DNA from: Neobacillus pocheonensis | GTDB lineage: Bacteria > Bacillota > Bacilli > Bacillales > Cytobacillaceae | Assembly: GCA_023702235.1 (NCBI GenBank) | Contig: JAMQCR010000002.1 | Span: 186,001 to 250,000 of the forward strand | DNA length: 64,000 nucleotides | Direction of reading: 5' to 3' | Shown: positions 37,850-46,407 of the stretch, piece by piece | Layout of the letters: every line of letters begins with the position of its first letter | How positions within the stretch are numbered: the first letter of the stretch is position 1 | The notes under the pieces: generated by a model | Told to the model about the DNA's origin: nothing | Seen by the model: the letters and a program-made list of their open reading frames with translations, nothing else | Database searches by the model: none | Made by a program: the position numbers and the translations under genes

Positions 37850-38084
37850 CTAATCACCTCCCTATTACAAAGGAATTCATATCCTTCTATATTATGTAAA
37901 GGCATCCCCATATTTATGTAAATCCGTTTTATAATAAGTGAAAACTTTATCCTCTCCAGTTTACATAATATAAATATAGCTTAGAGTAAGCAAAGGACCA
38001 TGATCCTAATAGAAATAATCCCTGTAGGGGTAGGGTAGGACAGCAAAACACAAATTTACAAAGTTAAAACTTTTTCAAAATAAA

Positions 38085-38103
38085 AAGAGCCAAAAGGCTC
38101 TCT
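38085..38103 (-). terminator. Rho-independent terminator
   Basis: AGAGCC-AAAA-GGCTCT. On the minus strand it is followed by TTTTTATTTT. It lies directly behind the broken small gene at 38103-38362. Confidence 0.6.
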
Positions 38104-38362
38104 TAAATCATCGAATGGAGTTTAAACTCTAATGCTCCCCTCAATTTTATACCTAATTCAGGATACTCATTTAAACCGGTCCATACATTAACCCAACCCT
38201 CATTTTGTTCAAACAGTTTGCTTATTAGTGTATCATCATTTTCTTTTAAACCTTTTTTTAAACTTCATTGATTTATGCCATCATTATCTACTATTTCAGT
38301 ATAATCTTAATATCAGTTTCTTGATCATCCACTACTTTTATATCTGTTGTAATTTTGCGCAT
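38103..38362 (-). pseudogene. Broken small hypothetical gene
   Basis: From ATG 38362 the frame reads MRKITTDIKVVDDQETDIKI then stops. A one-base shift continues with EIVDNDGINQ, a TGA, and then LKKGLKENDDTLISKLFEQN, EGWVNVWTGLNEYPELGIKL and RGALEFKLHSMI to TAA. One frameshift plus one nonsense codon in about 86 codons indicate decay. The family is not recognised. The rest of 37850-38527 (upstream region of gerA, and the gap to the chimeric regulator) holds nothing more. Confidence 0.45.
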
Positions 38363-38527
38363 GACCCAAATCCACACAAAATCCTCGAAGATTCTTATTG
38401 GAATCATCAAGGGTAAGAATATCTATTCATCGATATTTACAACTACGTAGGACTAAAACTGTAACGCCGTAATGTATGTACTTTGGTGTGTGCGTGGGAG
38501 GCTATTCGCCAGAAATTCTTCTCTTTA

Positions 38528-39220
38528 TTAGTCTTGTTTAATTGATTTGCATGAAAGCCTTTCCACGAAATGATGTGCAATGATGGACCTAGGAGAAGTA
38601 TCTCCAGTTTGTAACTTTTGTATTATGCTTTTAGCGGCATGATATCCCAAATCGAAAATAATAATGTCTGCAGACGTTAGATAGATGGCGCTTTCAATTT
38701 TTTGGAAAAGATGGTCAGCCATGCACAAACGCAGCTTAAATTCATCCCCATTTACTTTCAAACCAAAATTCGGACGTTTATCAAGGATAATCCCATAGCG
38801 TCGAAAAATATGCTTAACATCCTTTAAATCATTTTGTAATGTGGATCGGCTGATAAATAATTCATCGGCAATATCATCGAGCTTGCAATATCCTTCTGCG
38901 AGTAACAGCCGCTTGAAAATATAGTGGACGCGATCCTCCGGCAAGGTTGGAACTTCGTCATATTTTTCTTTTTCATGATTCATAATCCCTTGCAAAAATT
39001 GGCGGAAAATTTGGTCCTGATGAAACTCAAGCTGGTATCCTGTTCCCCTAATCGATTTAATCGAAGCACCAAAATCCTCCACGATTGCTTCCAGTTCTTT
39101 TATATCATTCCTGGCGGTTCTAGAGGTTACTGCCAGTACTTTTGCCAAATATTCACTTGTCACGGGTGTTTCCGCTTTCATTAGTTCGCGCAGTATGGCA
39201 GTCATTCGAGGATTTAGCAA
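38528..39220 (-). pseudogene. Chimeric regulator: BglG/LicR-type N-terminus fused to a LacI-type C-terminus
   Basis: Residues 1-65 are an HTH_11 domain (TSEYLAKVLAVTSRTARNDI) and about 95-172 an Mga-like HTH (LDDIADELFISRSTLQNDLK), as at the start of PTS-regulated activators of the LicR/MtlR kind (normally about 640 aa with PRD and EIIB/EIIA domains). After RLCMADHLFQ the sequence no longer fits a PRD. The last 45 residues (IFDLGYHAAKSIIQKLQTGD, then SPRSIIAHHFVERLSCK) look like the extreme C-terminus of a LacI-family repressor. A deletion apparently joined two regulator genes in frame. It could still bind DNA, but without phospho-control or sugar sensing. Confidence 0.6.
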
Positions 39221-39422
39221 TGTTCATCCTCCTTTACACTAAAAGTTTCAATTTTCAACAATATATTAACATATTATTCTATTTTAGATAATACTTGGAG
39301 AATTCTGTCGCAAATTTTGAAAACTCACCAAGTGGCGAGCTCCTAAATAAATACCTAGTCAATCAGACAAAGTTTTATATTGATTTTTAATCTTTGGAAA
39401 AAACACTACATTTTCCCATCTG

Positions 39423-40127
39423 TTATACTAAAATAACATTATCTGGAAGAATAACAGAGGTTAAGATTGACGTTTCACGTACTCTCATAATGTTATAAGA
39501 TGAATTATTCATGACTTCATCATCTACGTAGCCCGGATGGCACATAATTTCTACTGATTGTCCATCCGCGGCTTTTTCAATCAATTTTTTGAAGTAGTCC
39601 TCCTGTATCGTTTCCCCGTAAAAATCTGCGAAAAACAAGTCCGTAAATGGTTGAACACCCTCCAGCTTGTTTTCCGTCAATCTAACTGCCAAATCATATT
39701 TAATCGCAAGATTTTTAATAACAGGAGAAAATTCCTTTATACCATGTACATGATGGTGACTGTCCAAATGGGTTGGTACTAATCCCGATGCTAAAAATTT
39801 TTCAATTTGTGCAGTCCACTCACGTTCCAAATCAATTAAATGAATATCACTATGTTCTTTTATCCGATTGAGCCGTTTAAAATCACCGTTTTCATCTAAT
39901 AGGCTTGGAACATCTTTTAACAGTGGTTTACCACAAGTTAATACTAAATGAATGCCTACTTGAAGTGTTGGGTTCTCCTTTGCCAAAGCTATGGCATGTT
40001 CTGTTCCAGGCATATTCATCATCATGGTAGCAGAATTAACGATTCCTCTTTTATGAGAATCCATAATTCTGAAATTTACACCTCTTGAATAACCAAAATC
40101 ATCAGCATTTACGACTAACTTGATCAT
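39423..40127 (-). CDS. chbG: ChbG/YdjC-family carbohydrate deacetylase
   Basis: 234 aa. The metal-binding residues of the YdjC family are visible: NADDFGYSRGVN at the N-terminus, His in GIHLVLTCGKPL, THLDSHHHVHGI and IMCHPGYVDDEV. The enzyme removes acetyl groups from (often phosphorylated) chito-oligosaccharides in the cytosol. I chose ATG at 40127 because AAGGAGG lies 9 nt upstream; the ATG at 40136 abuts the ribosome binding site. The adjacent LicR-type regulator remnant suggests a former cellobiose/chitobiose PTS locus of which only this gene is intact. Confidence 0.85.
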   Translation of the reverse strand: MIKLVVNADDFGYSRGVNFRIMDSHKRGIVNSATMMMNMPGTEHAIALAKENPTLQVGIHLVLTCGKPLLKDVPSLLDENGDFKRLNRIKEHSDIHLIDLEREWTAQIEKFLASGLVPTHLDSHHHVHGIKEFSPVIKNLAIKYDLAVRLTENKLEGVQPFTDLFFADFYGETIQEDYFKKLIEKAADGQSVEIMCHPGYVDDEVMNNSSYNIMRVRETSILTSVILPDNVILV

Positions 40128-40299
40128 ATTAAGCATCCTCCTTAAATAGATGAGCAGAAAAATTCTTCTGCATATATCTTGACATTAAGTTCCATAAGAA
40201 ATTGAACCTTTATCAATTAGCTCACTAAATTAAGTATATAATTTAAGCACTTTTAACTTAATACAAAAAATTTCCTCTTTATAACGGAAATTTTTATTA

Positions 40300-40517
40300 G
40301 TGGACAAAATTTGTTGTCTAGCTTATCTTTTACACCAATCAGATGATGAAAAAGTTAAAAATATTGCCGTTCAATTATTAAATGGTGACATTTCCCTTTA
40401 GGACATAAAAAAAGAAAAGAATTAAAAACACATATCACAGCAACGGAAGCACAACTCAAAAAGGTTGATACACACAAAGTAGCTCAATTCGTGGAAAAAT
40501 TTATGTTAATGGCTTAG
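40300..40517 (+). pseudogene. Decayed fragment of an unknown protein
   Basis: The plus strand reads CCLAYLLHQSDDEKVKNIAV, QLLNGDISL, then a stop; a frame shift resumes GHKKRKELKTHITATEAQLK and VDTHKVAQFVEKFMLMA, ending at TAG 40515. The family is not recognised. A terminator follows at 40551-40578 (GTGTCCCA / TGGGACAC). Apart from this, 40140-40730 is AT-rich and empty. Confidence 0.35.
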
Positions 40518-40550
40518 TTAATTTTGGTCATTAAACACTTTTGTTACGAT

Positions 40551-40578
40551 AAAGAGTGTCCCATTTTGGGACACCTTT
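40551..40578 (+). terminator. Rho-independent terminator
   Basis: GTGTCCCA (40556-40563) pairs with TGGGACAC (40567-40574), with flanking AAAG / CTTT extending the stem. It lies behind the decayed fragment ending at 40517. Confidence 0.5.
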
Positions 40579-40730
40579 AACTTTATATATGTGCCAAACT
40601 TTCTCTTAAATAATTTCAGCTAAGATATATCTCAATCATTAAAATAAACCCCATTCAAAAAAATTACTTTATTATAGAAGAAACTCAACAACATAATTCA
40701 ATATCTCCTCTACACCCTACACCTAAAGAA

Positions 40731-41489
40731 TTAAAATTTCGGTAAAGCTTCCACAGCATCTGCCAAGTCACTATAGGAATCTTTTAAATATCGCGCCGTG
40801 GTTGAAATATTGCTGTGACCGGCAAGTCTTCTCACTTTTTCAATGTCATTATTCGTGGCTTTCAACATCCATTTGCAAAATGTATGCCTGAACATATGGG
40901 GCGTAAGTTTTTTCTGTGGCAAACTGTAACTTTCAATCATATTCTGGATGCATCGGACTGTAAATTGTGGGGATCGCTGGCTATAGAACACATAAGGCGA
41001 CTCTTCTACATGCTCTTTCTTGTTTGACATTTCTGCTCTAAAAAGTAACCAGTCATACAGTTCCTGCCACAAGGTATTCGACATAGGCACTGTCCGAAGC
41101 TTCCTTCCCTTCCCCAAAATTCGAATCCGTTTTATCTCCATGTCAAGATCGGTTAACTTTAAATTAGATAGTTCATCTACCCTTAAACCAGCGTACGTCA
41201 ATAAATAAATGATCGCTCGATCACGCCGGTACTTTTCTTCAGGATCGACTCCCCTGCTTTTAACAGGTGTCTTTCTTACACGATTTAATAAATCTTCAAA
41301 TTCTTCTTCTTTGAGCCACATGATTTTTTCTTGATCTTCATCGCAGATTTTACATCCTGAATTTCTTCCAAATTCATTTGGTTTTATATGTAAATCATCC
41401 ATAAAAATAAGGATATCATTTCGATAGGAAATAATGATTTTAGGTGATTTGTCCTGTTTTTCAAGACTGGTAATATATTCTTCTAGCAC
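40731..41489 (-). pseudogene. Tyrosine recombinase, copy 1, with internal deletion
   Basis: The C-terminal catalytic domain is complete: Arg in TYAGLRVDELSNLKL, Lys in RILGKGRKLRTVP, HxxR in TPHMFRHTFCKWML, His in RLAGHSNISTT and Tyr in ARYLKDSYSDLAD. It is very close to the intact copy at 62931. However, about 52 residues of the N-terminal core-binding domain are missing: after KPNEFG the sequence jumps to NSGCKICDEDQEKI, where NSGCKIC is a frameshifted form of the other copy's IPDLKSA. A 1-bp deletion (CATCGCAG instead of CATCGGCAG) restores the frame. It probably cannot bind its core site properly. The likely start is GTG 41489 behind AAGAGGTGAG. Confidence 0.8.
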
Positions 41490-41510
41490 TCTTCTCACCT
41501 CTTATCTTAT

Positions 41511-41640
41511 ATGTCGAGTTTAACACCCTAAAAATCATATCAAATTGGGCTAAAAACAACATTATATGATGAGTATAACATATGATTTTGCTAGTTTAAA
41601 TGAATATAATGTATATTATTATACGCTTAGTTTAACGAGT
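41511..41640. repeat. Recombination-site-like region upstream of recombinase copy 1
   Basis: About 130 bp conserved with 63868-64000, including an almost uninterrupted identical core (about 41560-41615). It carries four direct AGTTTAAC-type motifs: GAGTTTAAC 41516-41524, GAGTATAAC 41571-41579, TAGTTTAAA 41592-41600 and TAGTTTAAC 41628-41636. Position and motif number resemble the internal resolution site upstream of tnpI in Tn4430-like transposons. Function inferred. Confidence 0.5.
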
Positions 41641-41891
41641 AAGATTTGAAGTTATTTATATAGAAAAGCAAACGAGAGTTTTAATCTGAATAAATCGTCT
41701 AGATTATGCAATTTTGTCGCTGTTAACAGCCAACCTTCGTTTTCTTTCCCTTAAGCTTATCCGTCATAAATAATACAAGCCCCCTAATCGTTTTATTCAG
41801 ACGATAGACAAAACTCTTCTGGATGTGGACCGCATCACCGCTACCATGTAGAAGTTCTTGACGAATAAATTCCTAACAAGTTAAGCAATAA

Positions 41892-41930
41892 AAAAGCCGA
41901 CAATCGTTGATATAACACAAATTGCCGGCG
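41892..41930 (-). terminator. Rho-independent terminator behind the tRNA fragment
   Basis: GCCGACAAT (41896-41904) pairs with ATTGCCGGC (41921-41929) with one central mismatch. On the minus strand it is followed by TTTTTT, as expected after a tRNA gene. Confidence 0.6.
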
Positions 41931-41932
41931 GT

Positions 41933-41978
41933 TGATGACTCCGGACTGGGATCGAACCAGCGACCTCCATCCTGTCAA
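41933..41978 (-). tRNA. 3' half of tRNA-Val(GAC), probable attachment-site remnant
   Basis: On the minus strand the segment begins with the anticodon loop TTGACAG and continues through GATGGAGGTCGCTGG, the T loop TTCGATC, CCAGT and an acceptor strand ending CCGGAGTCATCA. This matches the 3' half of Bacillus tRNA-Val(GAC) as I recall it. The 5' half is absent: the bases before TTGACAG do not pair with the anticodon-stem strand. Ending within the anticodon loop is typical of att sites left by integrases that target tRNA genes. CCA is replaced by TCA, so it is unlikely to be a working tRNA. Confidence 0.55.
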
Positions 41979-42098
41979 TTTTCTAAACTGTCTGTTATAC
42001 AGTATTTTTGTATAAATTGATTCCATTAAGTCCAGTAATTCAAGAACGTAATGACTATCTATGCACAAGGAGTCTCTTAATTCCATTGTTTCTAGAAA

Positions 42099-42131
42099 TT
42101 CTGTGCAATTTCTGTGCAATTTCTGTGCAAT
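42099..42131. repeat. Three perfect 11-bp tandem repeats
   Basis: TTCTGTGCAAT is repeated three times without change, 120 bp from the tRNA-Val fragment. They may be arm-type binding sites of a lost integrase or simple slippage. The interval 41641-42355 otherwise shows no credible gene. Confidence 0.5.
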
Positions 42132-42360
42132 CTTCATCAATGAATATGAATTGAGATGAGGGTAGGGTGTGTTTTTTATTATTTAATCGCAGACTCCACA
42201 TGTGTCGTCTGCAGAAACATTTCAGCCGGCTAACAAGGTCAGCGAGTCTTTATTACAATTTTACACCAAGGTGGTTTTTCATCTGGGATAAAAAACCGGC
42301 CTTGTATTTGCCTACTCTCACAACTCTAACTAATTATTAATAGAAATCTTTTACAATCAA

Positions 42361-42392
42361 AAAAAGACGCAACCTTAAAGGTTACATCTTTT
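42361..42392 (-). terminator. Rho-independent terminator of the ctc gene
   Basis: AAAAGACGCAACCTT pairs with AAGGTTACATCTTTT (internal mismatches), 40 bp after the stop on the minus strand. Confidence 0.65.
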
Positions 42393-42432
42393 ATATCTTA
42401 TTTAAAATATACTTACTTTATTGGACATCGGA

Positions 42433-43068
42433 TTAATTAGAAGCTTTTGTTTCTCTTCCCTCTTCGTTTTCAGGGGTTTTTCCATCCTGTTGTTCACCTG
42501 TACTGATTTCCTCTTCCTGTCTTGGAGCAAGTACTGAAACAATTACCTCTTCATCTTCTTGGTTAATCGTAATATTGCTATAGTAATTTCTAATCTCACC
42601 TATTTTAATCGTTTGGTTTACCTGAATATTGGAAATATCAACTTCAATTGTTTCAGGGATTTCTCTAGGTTTTGCTGTTATGTTTAACTCGTGAAGAGAC
42701 TGTTGGAGAATTCCTCCGTCTTCAACACCTTTTGAAGTTCCCGTCAAGGCAACATGCACCTGGGCATGTATCTCAGTAGAACTATTAATATATAAAAAAT
42801 CCGCATGAAGAACATCCCGCTTTATCGGGTCATATTGATAATCTGCAAGTATTACATCCTGTGAATTTCCATTAACATCTAAAGAAATAATTCCATTTCT
42901 TCCTACTTCCTTAATGATTCTGATTAAATCTACATTTTTTACAACAATCGATTTGCTCTCTTCATTTTTCCCGTAGACAACTGATGGGATATTTCCCTGT
43001 TTTCTTAATTGAGCTAAAACTGAATTCTGGATTTCCTTACGCTCTTTTGCTACTAACGTGCTAGTCAT
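42433..43068 (-). CDS. ctc: Ribosomal protein L25 / general stress protein Ctc
   Basis: 211 aa. The N-terminal L25 domain binds 5S rRNA (TLVAKERKEIQNSVLAQLRK, QGNIPSVVYGKNEESKSIVV, DVLHADFLYI) and is followed by the TL5/Ctc beta domain (VHVALTGTSKGVEDGGILQQ, LHELNITAKPREIPETIEVD) and an acidic tail. ATG at 43068 follows GAAGAGGGAAAG; the upstream frame start at 43107 has no such site. In Bacillus, ctc normally lies between prs and pth and is sigma-B controlled; here it stands alone and no sigma-B-like promoter is evident, so it is probably a second, accessory copy. The gene is intact. Confidence 0.85.
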   Translation of the reverse strand: MTSTLVAKERKEIQNSVLAQLRKQGNIPSVVYGKNEESKSIVVKNVDLIRIIKEVGRNGIISLDVNGNSQDVILADYQYDPIKRDVLHADFLYINSSTEIHAQVHVALTGTSKGVEDGGILQQSLHELNITAKPREIPETIEVDISNIQVNQTIKIGEIRNYYSNITINQEDEEVIVSVLAPRQEEEISTGEQQDGKTPENEEGRETKASN

Positions 43069-43498
43069 AGACTTTCCCTCTTCCTGATCCATAAGAATTT
43101 TAGACATAAGTATAAAATTACGACCTAATATAGGAATGTCTAACTGTAAAACTATTAATAGTTTTTTTAATCCTCTATATAATAAAAGAAGCTTGCCCTT
43201 TTAGCAAATATTTTGTACTATATAATATTTGAATCTTGAAGAACTTCAATTAGTCATGATCACGAACAGTGCCTATCACTGTTCGTATTTAAATGTTAAA
43301 TTACCTTTATTAGCTGCAGTGGGTATCGTACTCACTGTCATTTCGGCATTTCTTTCGCGAAGGAATCGTAATATGATGATGTAGTTAATTGTTGCAGTGA
43401 TTTTTTAAATTTTTCCGGTACCGTTACACGATTCCTGAATCAACCCATTAAAACAAAAGTAATAACTTGGTTGGCAAAATTCCTCCACAAACGTTGTT

Positions 43499-43838
43499 TT
43501 AAAACAAACAAGGATAGGGGTACGGAAACGATTCGAGGAATGAGGGGCAACATGTGAAATATTTTCTAGTTTCTATAACTTTTCTTGTTCCATTTCCTTT
43601 AGCTTGCAATAATGATGCCTGACTGACCCTTGTAATTGCACAAATCTCTTTTATGGTTTTATCCGTTGTATTCCGTAATTCAATGGCATGGTTCATTCCT
43701 GGATGCTTATCTGTTTATTTTTTTACTCTTCCTCGATATTTGCCTTTTTGTTTGGCTAGTTTAATTCCTGATCATTGCTTTTCCTTAATCATTTCCCGAT
43801 CCAGTTCACTAAATGCTACCTCTATTTTAAACCCTCAA
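43499..43838 (-). pseudogene. Serine resolvase/invertase C-terminal remnant
   Basis: Minus-strand residues FSELDREMIKEKQ, stop, SGIKLAKQKGKYRGRVKK, stop, and HAIELRNTTDKTIKEICAIT then RVSQASLLQAKG fit the C-terminal half of Tn3-type resolvases: the E-helix, the basic hinge and the helix-turn-helix. The catalytic N-terminus is absent and two nonsense codons interrupt the remainder. It lies against a transposon-end-like repeat at 43514, consistent with a decayed Tn3-family element. Confidence 0.65.
43514..43551 (+). repeat. Transposon-end-like repeat, copy 1
   Basis: It begins GGGGTACGGAAACGATTC, identical for 18 bp to 48889-48906. The following 20 bp are partly conserved, including GGGGC. A GGGG start and about 38-40 bp length are typical of Tn3-family ends. 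It overlaps the end of the resolvase remnant. A weaker relative (CGGTACCGTTACACGATTCC) is at 43417. Confidence 0.4.
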
Positions 43839-43924
43839 CAACAATAAAGAGCACAATTCTTGTTCTGGAATTGCGCCCTATAATGGAATAACTAAAATAT
43901 GATCTAAATCTTAAAATCAATTAA

Positions 43925-43985
43925 TTCTTCTTTCACTAACGCCCCCGTTAGTGTAAGTACAATATTTCACAATCTTTCTTGTGGA
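43925..43985. repeat. Dispersed repeat, copy D
   Basis: CACTAACGCCCCCGTTAGTG is a near-perfect palindrome, followed by TAAGTACAATATTTCACAAT, matching copy C at 23610-23650. The interval 43108-43498 holds no gene that I can support. Confidence 0.45.
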
Positions 43986-44042
43986 ATAAGAAAAAAGGCA
44001 ACCTTCATCTTGAAGAATCACACCCGTTACTTTAATAAAAAA

Positions 44043-44411
44043 TTATTTCTGAACTGAACTACAATGACCTGACACGATTGTTAATTTATCTCCATTCATT
44101 TGCCAAACCCGTGAATAACACATTTCATCTTCAATTGGCTCTATACCAAATATCCCTTTTAAAGCAGCACGTGTTACAGTTACAGCAGAATTTTCTAATA
44201 GAATCACTTTTTGGTCTAAAATTTTGATATCAGTAAAATTCAATACTCCAGAACGATGTGCTTCAATATCGTCTTCTTTCGTTAATATTTGTCCAAAGTG
44301 ATTCACAAAAATAAGGTTATCATTAATCAGATTGTCAAGACTATTAACATCCCCAATTAGCATCGCTTCTCGAAGTCGTTCTTCATAATCAATAATTAAA
44401 CTTTCCTCCAT
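44043..44411 (-). CDS. NTF2-like protein (DUF4440/SnoaL type)
   Basis: 122 aa. The NTF2-like pattern is MEESLIIDYEERLREAMLIG, DVNSLDNLINDNLIFVNHFG, then ILTKEDDIEAHRSG and a strand-rich C-terminus with VTVTRAALKGIFGIE and SRVWQMNGDKLTIVSGHCSS. Proteins of this kind are small pocket-forming domains of mostly unknown substrate. ATG at 44411 follows AAGGGAGGC; the longer frame to 44441 lacks a ribosome binding site. It stands alone. Confidence 0.65.
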   Translation of the reverse strand: MEESLIIDYEERLREAMLIGDVNSLDNLINDNLIFVNHFGQILTKEDDIEAHRSGVLNFTDIKILDQKVILLENSAVTVTRAALKGIFGIEPIEDEMCYSRVWQMNGDKLTIVSGHCSSVQK

Positions 44412-44689
44412 ATTAAAGCCTCCCTTAGAGTAGTTAGACATACTATACAGATATTATTATTTCATTGTCATTATTATGTCTTCTTCCACTAAACTCCCTC
44501 TATAAAGAAAGGAAAATCTCTCGATTTCTCTTATTTTCTCCAAATTACGTAGTAGTTTGTTTTAAAATTCATTTGAGGATTGGAATAATGGTGTATTCAA
44601 GGATAATTTTGGGGACAAAGTGAAAAGACGACTGATAGCTACCAAACCACTCTTACCCAAAAAGTGGATAACTAGTTAAAGTATGGTTG

Positions 44690-45227
44690 CACTGGTGGAT
44701 CTCCACATTTCTCATGGAGGTCAACCCTCCCATATCTCACAGAGTCTTTGCTCCAAAATTCCTTCGTCCAACCTTTCCATGAGGTGGATGTCAGTCATGC
44801 TGCCCGACAGGGTCTTTGCCCGTACTTTAGTCCTGAAGCAGATGCAGATGATCCTCCTGCTTCAGTTAAGGACTTACGTGAACAACTTAAACTAGCTGAA
44901 GGTGTAATAATTTGTACCCCAGAGTATGCGAGAGGAGTTCCAGGAGTTCTAAAAAATGCTCTTGATTGGGTTGTATCTTCGGGGGAATTTATGAATAAAC
45001 CAGTAGCTGTCATTAGTGCTTCTTCCCGTATTACAGGTGGAGATAAAGCACATGAGTCAATTATGCTTACATTACAGATGATTGAAGCAAAAATCCCAAA
45101 AGAAAGTACCTTGCAAATTGGTTCTGTAGGAACCAAGATCAATAGTAATGCAGAAATCTTAGATTGTACGACGAAAGAACAGTTAAAATCAGCGCTTAAT
45201 TCTCTTATTTCATCTATCCGTAGGTAG
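44690..45227 (+). pseudogene. NADPH-dependent FMN reductase, 5' part degraded
   Basis: From about 44820 the plus strand reads LCPYFSPEADADDPPASVKD, LREQLKLAEGVIICTPEYAR, GVPGVLKNALDWVVSSGEFM and NKPVAVISASSRITGGDKAH, the standard second half of the FMN_red family, including the TPEYxxGxPGxLKNALDW block. The N-terminal flavin loop (GSxRxxS) is not recognisable upstream: sequence before 44800 has shifted frames and no valid start. The enzyme would have reduced FMN or azo/quinone substrates; it is now probably inactive. Confidence 0.65.
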
Positions 45228-45636
45228 TAGTATTTAAATAACCTTTTTGTCCCTAATTTTATTTTAATAAAGTCATATTTTTCACAACTTTTTTAAATCA
45301 CCATTCGATTGCGAACGGTGATTTATGGGTGTAAGGGGTCCTACATTGGCTGTCTTCTTTCAAGTAGGACTTTAAAAGAATTTGTTCTACAACTCCAATT
45401 ACAACAAATGTTGTATTAACGAAATCGAGCGATATTGAACGTCTATTATTTTAAAAGCCCCCTCTTGGAATTAAGTAAAATCAACATTTTGAATGTAACA
45501 TATTATTTGATACATTCATCATTCAGTTAAAATACTATTTACCTTATATCTCCAATAACCGAAAGTAACATAATATCCTTTAAGTTACATTCGTTTTGAC
45601 CAATAAAAAAGCCGCTTATAGCGGCTGTAAATTATC

Positions 45637-46407
45637 TTAATTCCCCAAGATACGGTTTCTATAAGCACGCATGGCAAGGAGATAAGCAACAATTGTAATT
45701 CCCAAACACCAGGCGAGGGCAATCCAGATATTGCTTCCGACAGATTGATTATTGAGTAGGGCACGGATCGTGTTGACAATCGCTGTCACGGGTTGATTTT
45801 CAGCAAAAATACGTACTGGTGTAGGCATAGAGGCAGTTGGGACAAAAGCCGAGCTGACAAAGGGCAAGAAAATCAGAGGATAAGAAAAGGCTGACGCTCC
45901 GTCCACCGTCTTTGCAGAAAGGCCTGCAAGGACAGCCAACCAAGTCAATGCAAGAACAACGAATAAGAGAATTCCAATAACTGCTAGCCAATTAAGGATA
46001 CCAGCAGACGAACGAAAGCCCATCACCAAAGCAACCAGCACAATCACAACACTTGAGATCGCATTAGACACTAGCGACGTCAAAATATGACCCCAGAGTA
46101 CAGCACTTTGTGAAATCGGCATAGAGTGGAAGCGTTCAAAAATTCCCTTGGACACATCAATGAAGAGACGGTAGGCGGTGTAGGCCACCCCACTTGCAAT
46201 CGACTGGAGCAAAATTCCTGGTAGCAGGTATTTTACGTAGGAAGCACTTGTTCCTGCATGCATAGCTCCACCAAAAACATAGACAAACATGAGCATAAAG
46301 GCAATCGGCATCACAGTCACAGTGATAATAGTATCTACACTACGAAAAATATGCTTCATCGAGCGACTCGCCATGGTTGCAATATCTTGAAATACATAAT
46401 TAGTCAT
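45637..46407 (-). CDS. ABC-2 type transporter permease (DrrB-like)
   Basis: 256 aa with six membrane segments (for example IITVTVMPIAFMLMFVYVFG, AISSVVIVLVALVMGFRSSA, LLFVVLALTWLAVLAGLSAK). The DrrB/ABC-2 signature near the end is LPFVSSAFVPTASMPTPVRI then FAENQPVTAIVNTIRALL. It would export drugs or other lipophilic compounds. ATG at 46407 overlaps the ATPase stop (ATGACTAA) and has AAAGGAG upstream, which decides the start over 46428. Last gene of the PadR-DUF1048-ABC operon. Intact. Confidence 0.85.
   Translation of the reverse strand: MTNYVFQDIATMASRSMKHIFRSVDTIITVTVMPIAFMLMFVYVFGGAMHAGTSASYVKYLLPGILLQSIASGVAYTAYRLFIDVSKGIFERFHSMPISQSAVLWGHILTSLVSNAISSVVIVLVALVMGFRSSAGILNWLAVIGILLFVVLALTWLAVLAGLSAKTVDGASAFSYPLIFLPFVSSAFVPTASMPTPVRIFAENQPVTAIVNTIRALLNNQSVGSNIWIALAWCLGITIVAYLLAMRAYRNRILGN

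Noticed and set aside
41560..41625. Resemblance of the conserved region upstream of the recombinases to a chromosomal dif site
   Set aside because: Only the TTTAAACT-like half matches the XerD arm; the XerC arm and the 6-bp centre do not. The four-repeat layout fits a TnpI-type site better.
41841..42140. 99-codon minus-strand frame spanning the tRNA fragment and the 11-bp repeats
   Set aside because: It reads through the tRNA-Val remnant and part of its residues come from the tandem repeats; no ribosome binding site.
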